Positions 16,366 through 25,401 of a stretch of 64,000 bases of DNA are shown here, piece by piece (the stretch's first letter is position 1; each line of letters begins with the position of its first letter). The DNA lies in assembly GCF_035975855.1 (NCBI RefSeq), contig NZ_CP109055.1:7874001-7938000 (forward strand), read 5' to 3'. Below the pieces are notes generated by a model that did not search any database, had not been told where the DNA came from, and saw only the letters and a program-made list of their open reading frames with translations. The position numbers and the translations under genes were made by a program. This stretch comes from Streptomyces sp. NBC_01304. GTDB lineage: Bacteria; Actinomycetota; Actinomycetes; Streptomycetales; Streptomycetaceae.

Positions 16366-19300
16366 ATGTCCTGGCTGTCCAGATTCAGCCTCGCCCAACG
16401 GGCCCTGGTCGGACTGATGTCGATCGTCGCGCTCGTCTTCGGCGCGATCGCCATCCCGCAGCTCAAGCAGCAGCTGCTCCCCTCCATCGAGCTTCCGATG
16501 GTGTCGATCATCGCGCCGTACCAGGGTGCCTCCCCCGACGTGGTCGAGAAGCAGGTCGTCGAGCCCCTCGAATCCACCCTCGACGCGGTCGACGGCATCA
16601 CCGGCATGACCTCCACGGCGAGCGAGGGCAACGCCGTGATCATGGCCCAGTTCGACTACGGCCCCGGCTCCAAGCAGCTCGTCGCCGACGTCCAGCAGGC
16701 CGTGAACCGGGCCCGCGCCCAGCTCCCCGAGGACGTCGACCCGCAGGTCGTGGCCGGCTCCACGGACGACATCCCGACCGTCGTGCTCGCCGCGTCCACC
16801 GAGGGCAAGGACCAGCAGGCGCTCGCCGACAAGCTGGACCGCACCGTCGTCCCCGCGCTCGAGGACATCGACGGCGTCGCCCAGGTCACCGTCGACGGCG
16901 TCCGTGACCTCCAGGTCGCGGTCACCCCGGACGACGCCAAGCTGGCCAAGGCGGGCCTGACTTCGGCCGCGCTCGGCCAGGCCCTGCAGGCGGGCGGCGG
17001 GACCATGCCGGCCGGCTCCTTCGACGAGGACGGCAACAACCGCACCGTCCAGGTCGGCGGCGGCTTCACCTCGCTCCAGCAGATCGAGGACCTCCGCATC
17101 ACCCCCGAGGCCAAGCCGGGGGCCGCGAAGGGCAAGCCCGCGAAGCCCGTCCGCCTCGGTGACGTCGCGAAGGTCGAGCAGGAGGAGGCCAAGGCCGACT
17201 CCCTGACCCGCACCAACGGCGAGCCCAGCCTCGCCGTGGTCGTCACCATGGACAAGGACGGCTCCGCGGTCGCGATCTCCGACGGGGTCAAGGACCAACT
17301 GCCCGACCTCCGCAAGGACTTGGGCAAGGGCGCCGACCTGACCGTGGTCTCCGACCAGGGCCCGGCCGTCTCCAAGTCGATCTCCGGCCTGACCACCGAG
17401 GGCGCCCTCGGCCTGGCCTTCGCGGTCCTGGTGATCCTGGTCTTCCTGGCGTCGATCCGCTCGACCCTGGTCACCGCGGTCTCCATCCCGCTCTCGGTCG
17501 TGCTGGCCCTGATCGTCCTGTGGACCCGCGACCTCTCCCTCAACATGCTCACCCTCGGCGCGCTGACGATCGCGATCGGCCGGGTCGTCGACGACTCGAT
17601 CGTGGTCCTGGAGAACATCAAGCGCCACCTCTCCTACGGCGAGGAGCGCGAGTCCGCGATCCTCACCGCGGTCCGGGAAGTCGCGGGCGCGGTCACCTCC
17701 TCGACGCTCACCACGGTCGCGGTGTTCCTGCCGATCGGCCTGGTCGGCGGCATGGTGGGCGAGCTCTTCGGCTCCTTCTCCCTCACCGTGACGGCAGCGC
17801 TCCTTGCGTCGCTGCTCGTCTCGCTGACCGTGGTCCCGGTGCTCTCGTACTGGTTCCTGCGGGCTCCCAAGGGCACCCCCGAGGACGCCGACGAGGCCCG
17901 CCGCCTCGCGGAGGAGAAGGAGAACCGCTCCAGGCTGCAGCGGATCTACGTTCCCGTCCTGCGCTTCGCCACCCGGCGTCGCCTGACCAGCGTGGCCCTG
18001 GCGATCGTCGTCCTGGTCGGCACGTTCGGCATGGCCCCCCTGCTGAAGACCAACTTCTTCGACCAGGGCGAGCAGGAAGTCCTTTCCATCAAGCAGGAGT
18101 TGAAGCCGGGCACCAGCCTGGCCGCGACCGACGAGTCCACCAAGAAGATCGAGAAGGTCCTCTCCGGCCTCGACGAGGTCAAGGACTACCAGGTCACCAT
18201 CGGCTCCTCCGGCTGGCTCGCGGCCTTCGGCGGCGGCACCGACACCAACCAGGCCTCGTACCAGATCACGCTCGCCGACTCGGCGTCGTACGAGGACACC
18301 CGCGACAAGATCGACGACGAGCTGGCCAAGCTCGACGGCATCGGCGACACCCGCATCGCGGCCGGCGACGGCTTCGGCAACCAGGACCTCAGCGTGGTGG
18401 TCAAGGCCGCCGACGCCGACGTACTGAACAAGGCCGCCGAGCAGGTCCGCGACGAGATCGCGAAGCTCGACGACGTCACCGACGTGCAGAGCGACCTGGC
18501 CCAGTCCGTGCCCCGGATCTCGGTCCGGGCCAACGACAAGGCGGCCGCCGCCGGCTTCAACGACACCACCCTCGGCCAGGCCGTCACCCAGGCGGTCCGC
18601 GGCACCACGAGCGCCAAGGCGATCCTCGACGACACCGAGCGCGACGTCCTGGTGAAGTCGGCGAAGCCCGCCAAGACGCTGGACGAGCTGAAGGACCTGA
18701 AGCTCGGCCCGGTGAAGCTGGGCGACATCGCGACCGTCAAGCTCGTCGACGGCCCGGTCTCCATGACCCGGATCGACGGCTCCCGGGCCGCCACCATCAC
18801 GGCGAAGCCGACCGGCGACAACACGGGCGCGGTCAGCGCCAAGCTCCAGACGAAGATCAACGAGCTGGAGAAGAAGCTGCCCGAGGGCGCCACGGTCTCC
18901 ATCGGCGGCGTCTCCTCCGACCAGGACGAGGCCTTCGCCTCGCTCGGCCTCGCCATGCTGGCGGCGATCGCGATCGTCTTCATGCTGCTCGTGGCGACGT
19001 TCCGCTCCCTCCTCCAGCCGCTGATCCTGCTGGTCTCCATCCCGTTCGCGGCCACCGGTGCGATCGGCCTGCTTGTCGCCACCGGTACGCCGATGGGTGT
19101 GCCGTCGATGATCGGCATGCTGATGCTCATCGGCATCGTGGTCACCAACGCGATCGTCCTGATCGACCTGATCAACCAGTACCGGGCCAAGGGTTACGGC
19201 GTGGTCGAGGCGGTCATCGAGGGCGGCCGGCACCGCCTGCGCCCGATCCTGATGACGGCCCTGGCGACGATCTTCGCCCTGCTCCCGATGGCGGCGGGCA

Positions 19301-19515
19301 TCACCGGCGAGGGCGGCTTCATCGGCCAGCCCCTGGCGGTGGTCGTGATCGGCGGCCTGATCAGCTCGACCCTGCTGACGCTCCTCCTGGTGCCGACGCT
19401 GTACGCGATGCTCGAGCTCCGCAAGGAGCGCCGGGCCAAGAAGAAGGCGGCCAAGCGCGCCAAGAAGCTGGGCATCCCGGCCCAGCAGACCGAGGCGGAG
19501 CCCGCGCAGGTCTAG
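16366..19515 (+). CDS. RND-superfamily efflux transporter (AcrB/HAE-like permease)
   Basis: 1049 residues with the full RND layout: N-terminal helix QRALVGLMSIVALVFGAIAI, a large extracytoplasmic loop (about 35-330), helices around GLAFAVLVILVFLASI and LNMLTLGALTIAIGRVVDDSIVVLENIKR, a second large loop (about 540-830) and a second helix set with FAATGAIGLLVATGTPMG and MLMLIGIVVTNAIVLIDLINQYRA. The charged helix-4 pair (GRVVDDSIV) supports proton-driven transport. Start ATG with AGAGACCCCC upstream. No adaptor or outer-membrane partner is expected in this Gram-positive setting. Substrate unknown. Confidence 0.92.
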   Translation: MSWLSRFSLAQRALVGLMSIVALVFGAIAIPQLKQQLLPSIELPMVSIIAPYQGASPDVVEKQVVEPLESTLDAVDGITGMTSTASEGNAVIMAQFDYGPGSKQLVADVQQAVNRARAQLPEDVDPQVVAGSTDDIPTVVLAASTEGKDQQALADKLDRTVVPALEDIDGVAQVTVDGVRDLQVAVTPDDAKLAKAGLTSAALGQALQAGGGTMPAGSFDEDGNNRTVQVGGGFTSLQQIEDLRITPEAKPGAAKGKPAKPVRLGDVAKVEQEEAKADSLTRTNGEPSLAVVVTMDKDGSAVAISDGVKDQLPDLRKDLGKGADLTVVSDQGPAVSKSISGLTTEGALGLAFAVLVILVFLASIRSTLVTAVSIPLSVVLALIVLWTRDLSLNMLTLGALTIAIGRVVDDSIVVLENIKRHLSYGEERESAILTAVREVAGAVTSSTLTTVAVFLPIGLVGGMVGELFGSFSLTVTAALLASLLVSLTVVPVLSYWFLRAPKGTPEDADEARRLAEEKENRSRLQRIYVPVLRFATRRRLTSVALAIVVLVGTFGMAPLLKTNFFDQGEQEVLSIKQELKPGTSLAATDESTKKIEKVLSGLDEVKDYQVTIGSSGWLAAFGGGTDTNQASYQITLADSASYEDTRDKIDDELAKLDGIGDTRIAAGDGFGNQDLSVVVKAADADVLNKAAEQVRDEIAKLDDVTDVQSDLAQSVPRISVRANDKAAAAGFNDTTLGQAVTQAVRGTTSAKAILDDTERDVLVKSAKPAKTLDELKDLKLGPVKLGDIATVKLVDGPVSMTRIDGSRAATITAKPTGDNTGAVSAKLQTKINELEKKLPEGATVSIGGVSSDQDEAFASLGLAMLAAIAIVFMLLVATFRSLLQPLILLVSIPFAATGAIGLLVATGTPMGVPSMIGMLMLIGIVVTNAIVLIDLINQYRAKGYGVVEAVIEGGRHRLRPILMTALATIFALLPMAAGITGEGGFIGQPLAVVVIGGLISSTLLTLLLVPTLYAMLELRKERRAKKKAAKRAKKLGIPAQQTEAEPAQV

Positions 19516-19522
19516 TGGGCAG

Positions 19523-19573
19523 TACGTCGATGGGGCGTCCCCCTCTTGGAGAGGGGGACGCCCCATCGACGTA
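19523..19573. terminator. Bidirectional terminator, 23-bp perfect stem
   Basis: Arms 19523-19545 and 19551-19573 are fully complementary around TTGGA. It lies 8 bp after the RND stop and ends 15 bp before the convergent GNAT gene, so it serves both. Confidence 0.9.
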
Positions 19574-19588
19574 TCCGCAAAACGGCCC

Positions 19589-20473
19589 CTACAGGAACAT
19601 GCCCGACGGCACGAACGCGGTCGGCGGCCGCATCCCGCGCAGACACACATAGGCCCCGGCGGTCACCTCGAGGCGGGCGGCGAACAGCACGTCCACCGCC
19701 CACTCCTGCTCGGCGGTGACATTGGCGACCGTCACCGTGGTGCCCGCGTCGAGACGAAGGAGCGCCGAGGTGAGCAGCCGGGCGCCGACCTGCTCGGTGG
19801 TCGCGACGACGGTGAGGACCTTCCCGTCGGCCCTGTCGAAGTAGCAGTAGCCACTGCCCGCCTCGTCGTCCGCGACCAACAGGCCGGCGCGGCGCAGGAG
19901 TTCGTCGTGGTCGGGGCCGTGCGCCCCGCCCCGCTTGAGCCGGTCGACGCCGTCCATGAGCTCCCGGTGCTCGGGACCGCCCACCAGCACCGGCCCGTCC
20001 GGAGCGGCGAGTCCCGCCGGATCGAGGGTCCCTTTGAAGCGCATCGCCGGATGCAGCGTGAACCCGGCACCCCGGTAGGCGCGCGCGGCCCGGGGATCGG
20101 GGGACCCGGAGATGATCCCGCGCGGACAGTCGGCGCCGTACGCCACGGCCCGCCCCAGTAGTGCCCGCCCAACTCCCTTGCCCTGCGCGGCCGGTGACAC
20201 GACGAGGAGGGAGAGCCCCCAGGTGCCCTCGCGCTTCGAGGCGAGCGCGGCACCGAGGGGCTCTCCCTCCTCGTCGAAGGCGAGCCAGCAGCCGCCGGGG
20301 TCCGTGCGGACGAAGTGCCGGTTCAGGGCGACCTCACGGGCGATGCTCTCCGGAGCCGGCTCGGGATCCGGTGGCTCGCCGAGCGAGGCCCTCAGGGACT
20401 CGAAAGCGGCCGTGGCGATCAGTCGTACGGCTTCGAGGTCTTCGGCGGTGTCCCGCATGGGCCTGAGGATCAT
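19589..20473 (-). CDS. GNAT-family N-acetyltransferase
   Basis: 294 residues, ATG start. The GNAT core lies in the first half: MILRPMRDTAEDLEAVRLIATAAF, CWLAFDEEGEPLGAALASKREGTWGLSLLVVSPAAQGKGVGRALL (acetyl-CoA loop Q-G-K-G-V-G, about 115-130), and RAYRGAGFTLHPAMRFKGTL. The C-terminal ~120 residues form a second, weaker GNAT-like domain (YCYFDRADGKVLTVVATTEQVGARLLTSALLRL), so the protein may be a tandem acetyltransferase with one active site. Substrate unknown. Confidence 0.85.
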   Translation of the reverse strand: MILRPMRDTAEDLEAVRLIATAAFESLRASLGEPPDPEPAPESIAREVALNRHFVRTDPGGCWLAFDEEGEPLGAALASKREGTWGLSLLVVSPAAQGKGVGRALLGRAVAYGADCPRGIISGSPDPRAARAYRGAGFTLHPAMRFKGTLDPAGLAAPDGPVLVGGPEHRELMDGVDRLKRGGAHGPDHDELLRRAGLLVADDEAGSGYCYFDRADGKVLTVVATTEQVGARLLTSALLRLDAGTTVTVANVTAEQEWAVDVLFAARLEVTAGAYVCLRGMRPPTAFVPSGMFL

Positions 20474-20520
20474 GCCCTCAAGCTACGGACAACGCCGAAG
20501 CCCCGAAACGTAATTTCGTA

Positions 20521-20544
20521 CGTCCCTACGTCCCTACGTCCCTA
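20521..20544. repeat. Three tandem 8-bp repeats at the nadA stop codon
   Basis: CGTCCCTA occurs three times head to tail; on the minus strand this is TAGGGACG x3, and the first TAG (20544-20542) is the nadA stop, so each repeat brings another stop triplet. Confidence 0.85.
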
Positions 20545-21729
20545 CGGCAGCGCCAGCATCCGCTCAAGGGCCAGCTTCGCGAACTGCTCCGTCTCCCGGT
20601 CGACCTCGATCCGGTTGACCAGGTTCCCCTCGGCCAGGGACTCAAGGGTCCACACCAGGTGCGGCAGGTCGATCCGGTTCATGGTCGAGCAGAAGCAGAC
20701 CGTCTTGTCGAGGAAGACGACCTCCTTGTCCTCGGCGGCGAAGCGGTTGGCGAGGCGGCGAACCAGGTTGAGCTCGGTGCCGATGGCCCACTTGGAGCCG
20801 GCCGGGGCCGCCTCCAGGGTCTTGATGATGTACTCCGTCGACCCGACGTAGTCCGCGGCCGCCACGACCTCGTGCTTGCACTCGGGGTGCACGAGGACGT
20901 TCACGCCGGGGATCCGCGTCCGCACGTCAGCCACGGAGTCCAGCGAGAACCGGCCGTGCACCGAGCAGTGCCCGCGCCACAGGATCATCTTCGCGTCGCG
21001 CAGCTGCTCGGCGGTGAGCCCGCCGTTCGGCTTGTGCGGGTTGTAGAGGACGCAGTCGTCGAGCGACATCCCCATGTCCCGTACGGCGGTGTTGCGGCCG
21101 AGGTGCTGGTCCGGCAGGAAGAGCACCTTCTCGCCCTGCTCGAAGGCCCACTCCAGGGCCTTCTTGGCGTTGGAGGAGGTGCAGATGGTGCCGCCGTGCT
21201 TGCCGGTGAAGGCCTTGATGTCGGCGGAGGAGTTCATGTACGAGACGGGCACGACCTGCTCGGCCACGCCGGCCTCGGTCAGCACGTCCCAGCACTCGGC
21301 GACCTGCTCGGCCGTCGCCATGTCGGCCATGGAACAGCCGGCGGCGAGGTCCGGGAGCACTACCTTCTGGTCGTCCGTCGTCAGGATGTCCGCGGACTCG
21401 GCCATGAAGTGCACACCGCAGAAGACGATGTACTCGGCCTCCGGCTTGGCGGCCGCGTCACGCGCGAGCTTGAAGGAGTCCCCGGTGACGTCGGCGAACT
21501 GGATGACCTCGTCGCGCTGGTAGTGGTGGCCGAGCACGAAGACCTTGTCCCCGAGCTTCTCCTTGGCCGCGCGGGCGCGCTCCACCAGGTCCGGGTCGGA
21601 TGCGGCGGGCAGGTCACCAGGGCAGTCGACACCGCGCTCGCTCTTCGGGTCGGCCTCGCGACCGAGCAGGAGCAGGGCGAGCGGAGTCGGCTGGACGTCA
21701 AGCTCTACGGGGGATTGGGCGGTGGTCAC
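20542..21729 (-). CDS. nadA: Quinolinate synthase A
   Basis: 395 residues from a GTG at 21729 (VTTAQSPVEL...), with GAAAGG nine bases upstream; in-frame alternatives at 21738 and 21768 exist. NadA condenses iminoaspartate with dihydroxyacetone phosphate to quinolinate, for de novo NAD synthesis, using a [4Fe-4S] cluster. Visible features: LGHHYQRDEVIQFAD, FCGVHFMAESADIL (first cluster Cys), GCSMADM, HPECKHEVVAAADYVGSTE (another cluster Cys) and the late KTVCFCSTMNRIDL. Monocistronic here rather than next to nadB/nadC. The Fe-S carrier gene opposite it may help cluster supply. Confidence 0.95.
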   Translation of the reverse strand: MTTAQSPVELDVQPTPLALLLLGREADPKSERGVDCPGDLPAASDPDLVERARAAKEKLGDKVFVLGHHYQRDEVIQFADVTGDSFKLARDAAAKPEAEYIVFCGVHFMAESADILTTDDQKVVLPDLAAGCSMADMATAEQVAECWDVLTEAGVAEQVVPVSYMNSSADIKAFTGKHGGTICTSSNAKKALEWAFEQGEKVLFLPDQHLGRNTAVRDMGMSLDDCVLYNPHKPNGGLTAEQLRDAKMILWRGHCSVHGRFSLDSVADVRTRIPGVNVLVHPECKHEVVAAADYVGSTEYIIKTLEAAPAGSKWAIGTELNLVRRLANRFAAEDKEVVFLDKTVCFCSTMNRIDLPHLVWTLESLAEGNLVNRIEVDRETEQFAKLALERMLALP

Positions 21730-21829
21730 GACACGCACCCTTTCTTCTTCTTCCGCGGGCACACCCATGGTCTGGGCATGCTTTTCGTCGAATTGACGTT
21801 ATCTATCATAACTGCTTCACGTCAGTTTG

Positions 21830-21843
21830 ACGATGGCCATCGT
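21830..21843. promoter_or_regulatory. Perfect 14-bp palindrome between nadA and the HesB gene
   Basis: ACGATGGCCATCGT is self-complementary. It lies about 100 bp upstream of nadA and 175 bp upstream of the Fe-S carrier gene, within a 289-bp gap whose 21793-21812 part is unusually AT-rich (TTATCTATCATAACT), so both promoters are probably here. Candidate operator only. Confidence 0.35.
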
Positions 21844-22018
21844 GTCGATGTGACGCATTCCCCGGCGCACCGGCCTGGACGTTCCGGCGGCGCAGTGTGC
21901 GAGCATGAAGGTGCAGGAAAAGCTGCAGCAGAATCAGCGCGCCAGGCCCGGAATGAATCCGTGGCCCCGACGGTTCAACCAGTCGGCAAGCAGTCCGAAC
22001 AACCCGGGAGACAAGCAG

Positions 22019-22375
22019 ATGTCCGTATCGGACGAGAAGACCACTGTCAGCGACGGCATCCTCCTGTCCGAGGCCGCCGCGGGCAAGGTCAAGGCCCTGC
22101 TCGACCAGGAAGGCCGTGACGACCTCGCGCTGCGCGTCGCCGTCCAGCCCGGCGGCTGCTCCGGCCTCCGCTACCAGCTCTTCTTCGACGAGCGCTCGCT
22201 CGACGGCGACGTCGTCAAGGACTTCGACGGCGTCAAGGTCGTCACCGACCGCATGAGCGCCCCGTACCTCGGCGGCGCCTCGATCGACTTCGTCGACACC
22301 ATCGAGAAGCAGGGCTTCACCATCGACAACCCCAACGCCACGGGCTCCTGCGCCTGCGGCGACTCGTTCAGCTAA
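22019..22375 (+). CDS. HesB/IscA/ErpA-type iron-sulfur cluster carrier
   Basis: 118 residues from the ATG at 22019 with GGGAG ten bases upstream; the longer open frame to 21905 looks non-coding. The A-type carrier motifs are all present: GGCSGLRYQLFFDE (first Cys) and the C-terminal GSCACGDSF (two Cys). These proteins bind and pass on Fe-S clusters. Neighbours include nadA, whose product needs a [4Fe-4S] cluster, and further on a cysteine desulfurase fusion. Confidence 0.93.
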   Translation: MSVSDEKTTVSDGILLSEAAAGKVKALLDQEGRDDLALRVAVQPGGCSGLRYQLFFDERSLDGDVVKDFDGVKVVTDRMSAPYLGGASIDFVDTIEKQGFTIDNPNATGSCACGDSFS

Positions 22376-22414
22376 GCCTTTTCGCGTACGCGGCCCACGG
22401 CGGCCGCGTACGCA

Positions 22415-22456
22415 CGAAAGCGGCGGCCCCCGTGCACCGGGTGGCCGCCGCTTTCG
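22415..22456. terminator. Bidirectional terminator after the Fe-S carrier gene
   Basis: CGAAAGCGGCGGCC at 22415-22428 pairs with GGCCGCCGCTTTCG at 22443-22456, with a short inner CCC/GGG pairing and loop between. Lies between convergent genes. Confidence 0.85.
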
Positions 22457-22482
22457 CGTATGCCTCGCGTCCCTCTACGGCC

Positions 22483-23958
22483 TCACTTGCGAGGCACCAC
22501 AGCTCCGTCGGAGCCGACCACCTTGCGGTCGCCCAGCGGCTTTTCGAGCGACACCGTCTTGGTGTGCTCCTTCGCGATCATGATGCAGTAGGTGCCCTTC
22601 TTCATCGGGGCCTCGTCCACCATGACCTGGACCTCGTCCGCGCTCTCCTTGGCGCTCGCGGTGTATTCGTTGCACGCGCCGCCCCAGAACTTCACGGTCA
22701 GCGACTTCCCGTCCGACTTCTCGCTCGTGCCGTACGACTCGACCTTGACGCTGCGGTGCTGCGGGGTATCCGGCGGGGTGTCACCCGGCTGCCCGCTCGT
22801 CGGCGGCTGGGAGGGCCCCGTGGTCGAACTCTGGGGCGCGGCAAGGAACTTGGGGTCCACCGCCGGGTGAGTGATGGTGAACGCCTTCTCGGCCCCGGCC
22901 GGCTTCACCTCGAACAGCCACGACGGCACCAGGGTCTGCCGCCCCTCCTCGAAGTGCACCGCGAGCCCGAACGTCGCACCGGACACGGTCACCGGCTCCG
23001 GCTTGGGCGCCGTGGTACCCGTATCGGGCGGGCAGGCCTCGTCCTTGCCCTCGCCGGGCGCGATCGCCGGATCGTCGTGCGGCACGGCGCTCGCGCAGCC
23101 GCCGATGCCCACGCGCCCGTCACCCGTCGCCGACTTGTTCAGGAGCTCCAGCGTCTTCTCCGCGCTGATGACGGGGTACGTCGCCCCCTTCACCGGCTTC
23201 GTCAACTGGCCGCTGCCACCCGCGAGTTGCCCGTCCGGGCCGACCTGGATCCCGGTCGACCAGCCGTACGTGGGCAGCCCGCCCACCTTCGGGTCGGCGT
23301 TCACCACCCGCATCGCGACGGTGGTCTGCGTCGCGTCCAGCTTCGCGTCGTCCTGGCCGACGGCCTTGAGCACGGGTGCCGCCGCGGCCTTCGCGACCGC
23401 CTCGCTCACCGGGTTCTGGCCGGCGCCCAGAGCAATGGACGGGCGATAGCACCGCTCGTCGCCCAGCTTGCAGTTGTCGGATGCGCCGCCCTTGAACGCG
23501 CTGAACGTCCAGCTCCCGGGCGCCTGCCGGGTCACGGTGAGCACCGGCCCGTCCTGCGGCTTGCCCACCGTCCAGTTGGTCCCGTCCGAGCGCGGCGTGC
23601 CCGACACCTTCAGGGCCTTGGCCAGCGCCGACACCTGCTCGGCGGTCACCTCACCCTGTGGCCGGTACACGGCGGCGGAGTCCGGCCCGTCCGGCAGCTC
23701 GCCGTCCGCCCGGTAGCGCGCCCCGCTCGGGTCGGGCTCGCCGGGCGCGATGCCCTCCGTGTGGCCGTCCAGCACCAGCGGGGGAGGGGTGCCGTCGCCC
23801 GCCGGGGCACCGGAGTCCGGCCGTCCGCCACCGCCGGCGGCGTTCGCCGCGAAGTACGCGCCCCCGCCGCCCGCGATCAGCACCGCGGCCGCGACGGAGG
23901 CGACAGCCAGCGGGGAACGCCGCCTGCGGGGTTCCTCTGGGGTCTGCTCGCTAGTCAC
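22483..23958 (-). CDS. Membrane-anchored, Pro/Gly-rich extracytoplasmic protein of unknown function
   Basis: 491 residues, GTG start. A short basic cytosolic tail (EEPRRRRSPLAVA) and one transmembrane helix VASVAAAVLIAGGGGAYFAA anchor the protein, with the rest outside. The exterior part is Asp/Gly/Thr/Pro-rich; Cys residues occur as CKLGDERC, GGCASAV, EACPPD, CNEYT and TYCIM and may form disulfides. A low-complexity Pro/Thr/Ser linker (SSTTGPSQPPTSGQPGD) separates off a C-terminal domain. I recall similar proteins here in other Streptomyces but no function. Confidence 0.75.
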   Translation of the reverse strand: MTSEQTPEEPRRRRSPLAVASVAAAVLIAGGGGAYFAANAAGGGGRPDSGAPAGDGTPPPLVLDGHTEGIAPGEPDPSGARYRADGELPDGPDSAAVYRPQGEVTAEQVSALAKALKVSGTPRSDGTNWTVGKPQDGPVLTVTRQAPGSWTFSAFKGGASDNCKLGDERCYRPSIALGAGQNPVSEAVAKAAAAPVLKAVGQDDAKLDATQTTVAMRVVNADPKVGGLPTYGWSTGIQVGPDGQLAGGSGQLTKPVKGATYPVISAEKTLELLNKSATGDGRVGIGGCASAVPHDDPAIAPGEGKDEACPPDTGTTAPKPEPVTVSGATFGLAVHFEEGRQTLVPSWLFEVKPAGAEKAFTITHPAVDPKFLAAPQSSTTGPSQPPTSGQPGDTPPDTPQHRSVKVESYGTSEKSDGKSLTVKFWGGACNEYTASAKESADEVQVMVDEAPMKKGTYCIMIAKEHTKTVSLEKPLGDRKVVGSDGAVVPRK

Positions 23959-24070
23959 CGCGTCACTCCTTCACCAACGACGGTCGTCCTGCCGTATGTC
24001 CTATCCCCTTTCGGGGGGACTGGCCATGGGACGAACCGGGGGAGCGTGCGGTTCCCTTCTTCTGCGCCCC

Positions 24071-24280
24071 TCAGTTCCCGAAGTCGTTCATGCCGTCCAC
24101 GATCCGCGCCGACGTCGGCGGGACGACGACACCGTGGATGCGCGACGGGGAGACGGGGCCGGGCGTGGCCTCTCGAGCGGGCGTCCAGTGCGGCACCATC
24201 CGGGCGCAGTCCCCCTGCAGCTGCTTCAGCGTGAAATCAGCGGTCAGAGCGGGCTCGGGCAGCGCGATGTGCTTCGACAT
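24071..24280 (-). CDS. Small hypothetical protein, 69 residues
   Basis: ATG at 24280 (MSKHIALPEPALTADFTLKQL...). There is one Cys (GDCARM), no membrane segment and no recognised motif. It is divergent from the adenosine kinase gene, with an AT-rich promoter-like gap between. Coding potential is moderate: codon third positions are GC-rich and the start is well placed, but a function cannot be given. Confidence 0.5.
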   Translation of the reverse strand: MSKHIALPEPALTADFTLKQLQGDCARMVPHWTPAREATPGPVSPSRIHGVVVPPTSARIVDGMNDFGN

Positions 24281-24338
24281 GTACGCACCGTACGCACGCC
24301 TCACCAAGATAAAAAAGGTCTACTATCGGGTAGTTTTG

Positions 24339-24356
24339 CCAGTTCAGCGATACTGG
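24339..24356. promoter_or_regulatory. Inverted repeat in the adenosine kinase promoter region
   Basis: CCAGT at 24339-24343 and ACTGG at 24352-24356 flank 8 bases, within the AT-rich stretch 24303-24340. A TAGCGT hexamer at 24367-24372 could be a -10 element for the kinase gene. Weak candidate. Confidence 0.3.
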
Positions 24357-24417
24357 CCCGACCCGGTAGCGTGGAGTGTCAATCTCCCCCGCAGCCTCTC
24401 CGCAGGAGACCTCCGCG

Positions 24418-25392
24418 ATGCGTATCGCAGTCACCGGCTCCATCGCCACCGACCACCTCATGACCTTCCCCGGCCGATTCGCCGACCAACTGGTCGCCGA
24501 TCAGCTGCACACGGTCTCGCTCTCCTTCCTGGTCGACAACCTCGACGTCCGCAGGGGAGGCGTCGCCCCGAACATCTGCTTCGGCATGGGCCAGCTCGGC
24601 GGCAAGCCGATCCTGGTGGGTGCCGCAGGTTACGACTTCGACGAGTACCGCGCCTGGCTCGACCGGCACGGCGTCGACACCACCTCGGTCCGGATCTCCG
24701 AGACCCTGCACACGGCCCGCTTCGTGTGCACCACGGACGCCGACCACAACCAGATCGGCTCCTTCTACACGGGCGCCATGAGCGAGGCCCGCCAGATCGA
24801 GCTGCAGACCGTCGCCGAGCGCGTCGGCGGCCTCGACCTCGTCCTGATCGGCGCCGACGACCCGGAGGCGATGCTCCGCCATACCGAGGAGTGCCGCTCG
24901 AGGAACATCCCGTTCGCCGCCGACTTCTCGCAGCAGATCGCGCGCATGGACGGCGAGGAGATCCGCATCCTCCTGGACGGCGCCGAGTACCTCTTCTCCA
25001 ACGAGTACGAGAAGGGCCTCATCGAGTCCAAGACCGGCTGGACCGACAAGGAGATCCTCGGCAAGGTCGGCCACCGCGTCACCACCCTCGGCTCCCGCGG
25101 CGTGCGCATCGAGCGCGTCGGCCAGGACCCGATCGAGGTCGGCGTGCCCGAGGAGGACGCCAAGGTCGACCCGACCGGCGTCGGCGACGCGTTCCGCGCG
25201 GGCTTCCTCACCGGCCTCGGCTGGGGCGTCGGCCTGGAGCGCGCCGCCCAGCTCGGCTGCATGCTGGCCACGCTGGTCATCGAGACCCTGGGCACCCAGG
25301 AGTACACCCTGCGCCGCGCCCACTTCATGGACCGCTTCACCAAGGCGTACGGCTTCGAGGCCGCCACCGAGGTCCAGGAGCACCTGGCGTAA
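24418..25392 (+). CDS. adoK: PfkB-family adenosine kinase
   Basis: 324 residues, ATG preceded by CAGGAGACC. Ribokinase-fold features: N-terminal VTGSIATDHLMTFPGRF, RRGGVAPNICFGMGQLGGKPIL, and the C-terminal signature DPTGVGDAFRAGF (about 252-264) with the catalytic Asp. The sequence fits the actinobacterial adenosine kinase group (M. tuberculosis AdoK, Rv2202c), which also lies near ctaC and a HesB gene, so synteny supports the call. It phosphorylates adenosine to AMP in purine salvage, and would also clear adenosine from SAM-dependent methylation. Other sugar-kinase specificities cannot be excluded from sequence. Confidence 0.8.
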   Translation: MRIAVTGSIATDHLMTFPGRFADQLVADQLHTVSLSFLVDNLDVRRGGVAPNICFGMGQLGGKPILVGAAGYDFDEYRAWLDRHGVDTTSVRISETLHTARFVCTTDADHNQIGSFYTGAMSEARQIELQTVAERVGGLDLVLIGADDPEAMLRHTEECRSRNIPFAADFSQQIARMDGEEIRILLDGAEYLFSNEYEKGLIESKTGWTDKEILGKVGHRVTTLGSRGVRIERVGQDPIEVGVPEEDAKVDPTGVGDAFRAGFLTGLGWGVGLERAAQLGCMLATLVIETLGTQEYTLRRAHFMDRFTKAYGFEAATEVQEHLA

Positions 25393-25401
25393 CCGGCGTG
25401 A

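Noticed and set aside
16252..19650. 1132-codon open frame antisense to the RND gene
   Set aside because: Low-complexity Asp/Gly/Arg/Leu composition typical of antisense frames in GC-rich coding DNA; the plus-strand RND protein is unmistakable.
21905..22018. N-terminal extension of the HesB-type carrier
   Set aside because: The extra residues (MKVQEKLQQNQRARPG...) do not resemble A-type carriers, and the ATG at 22019 has a good ribosome site and family-typical length.
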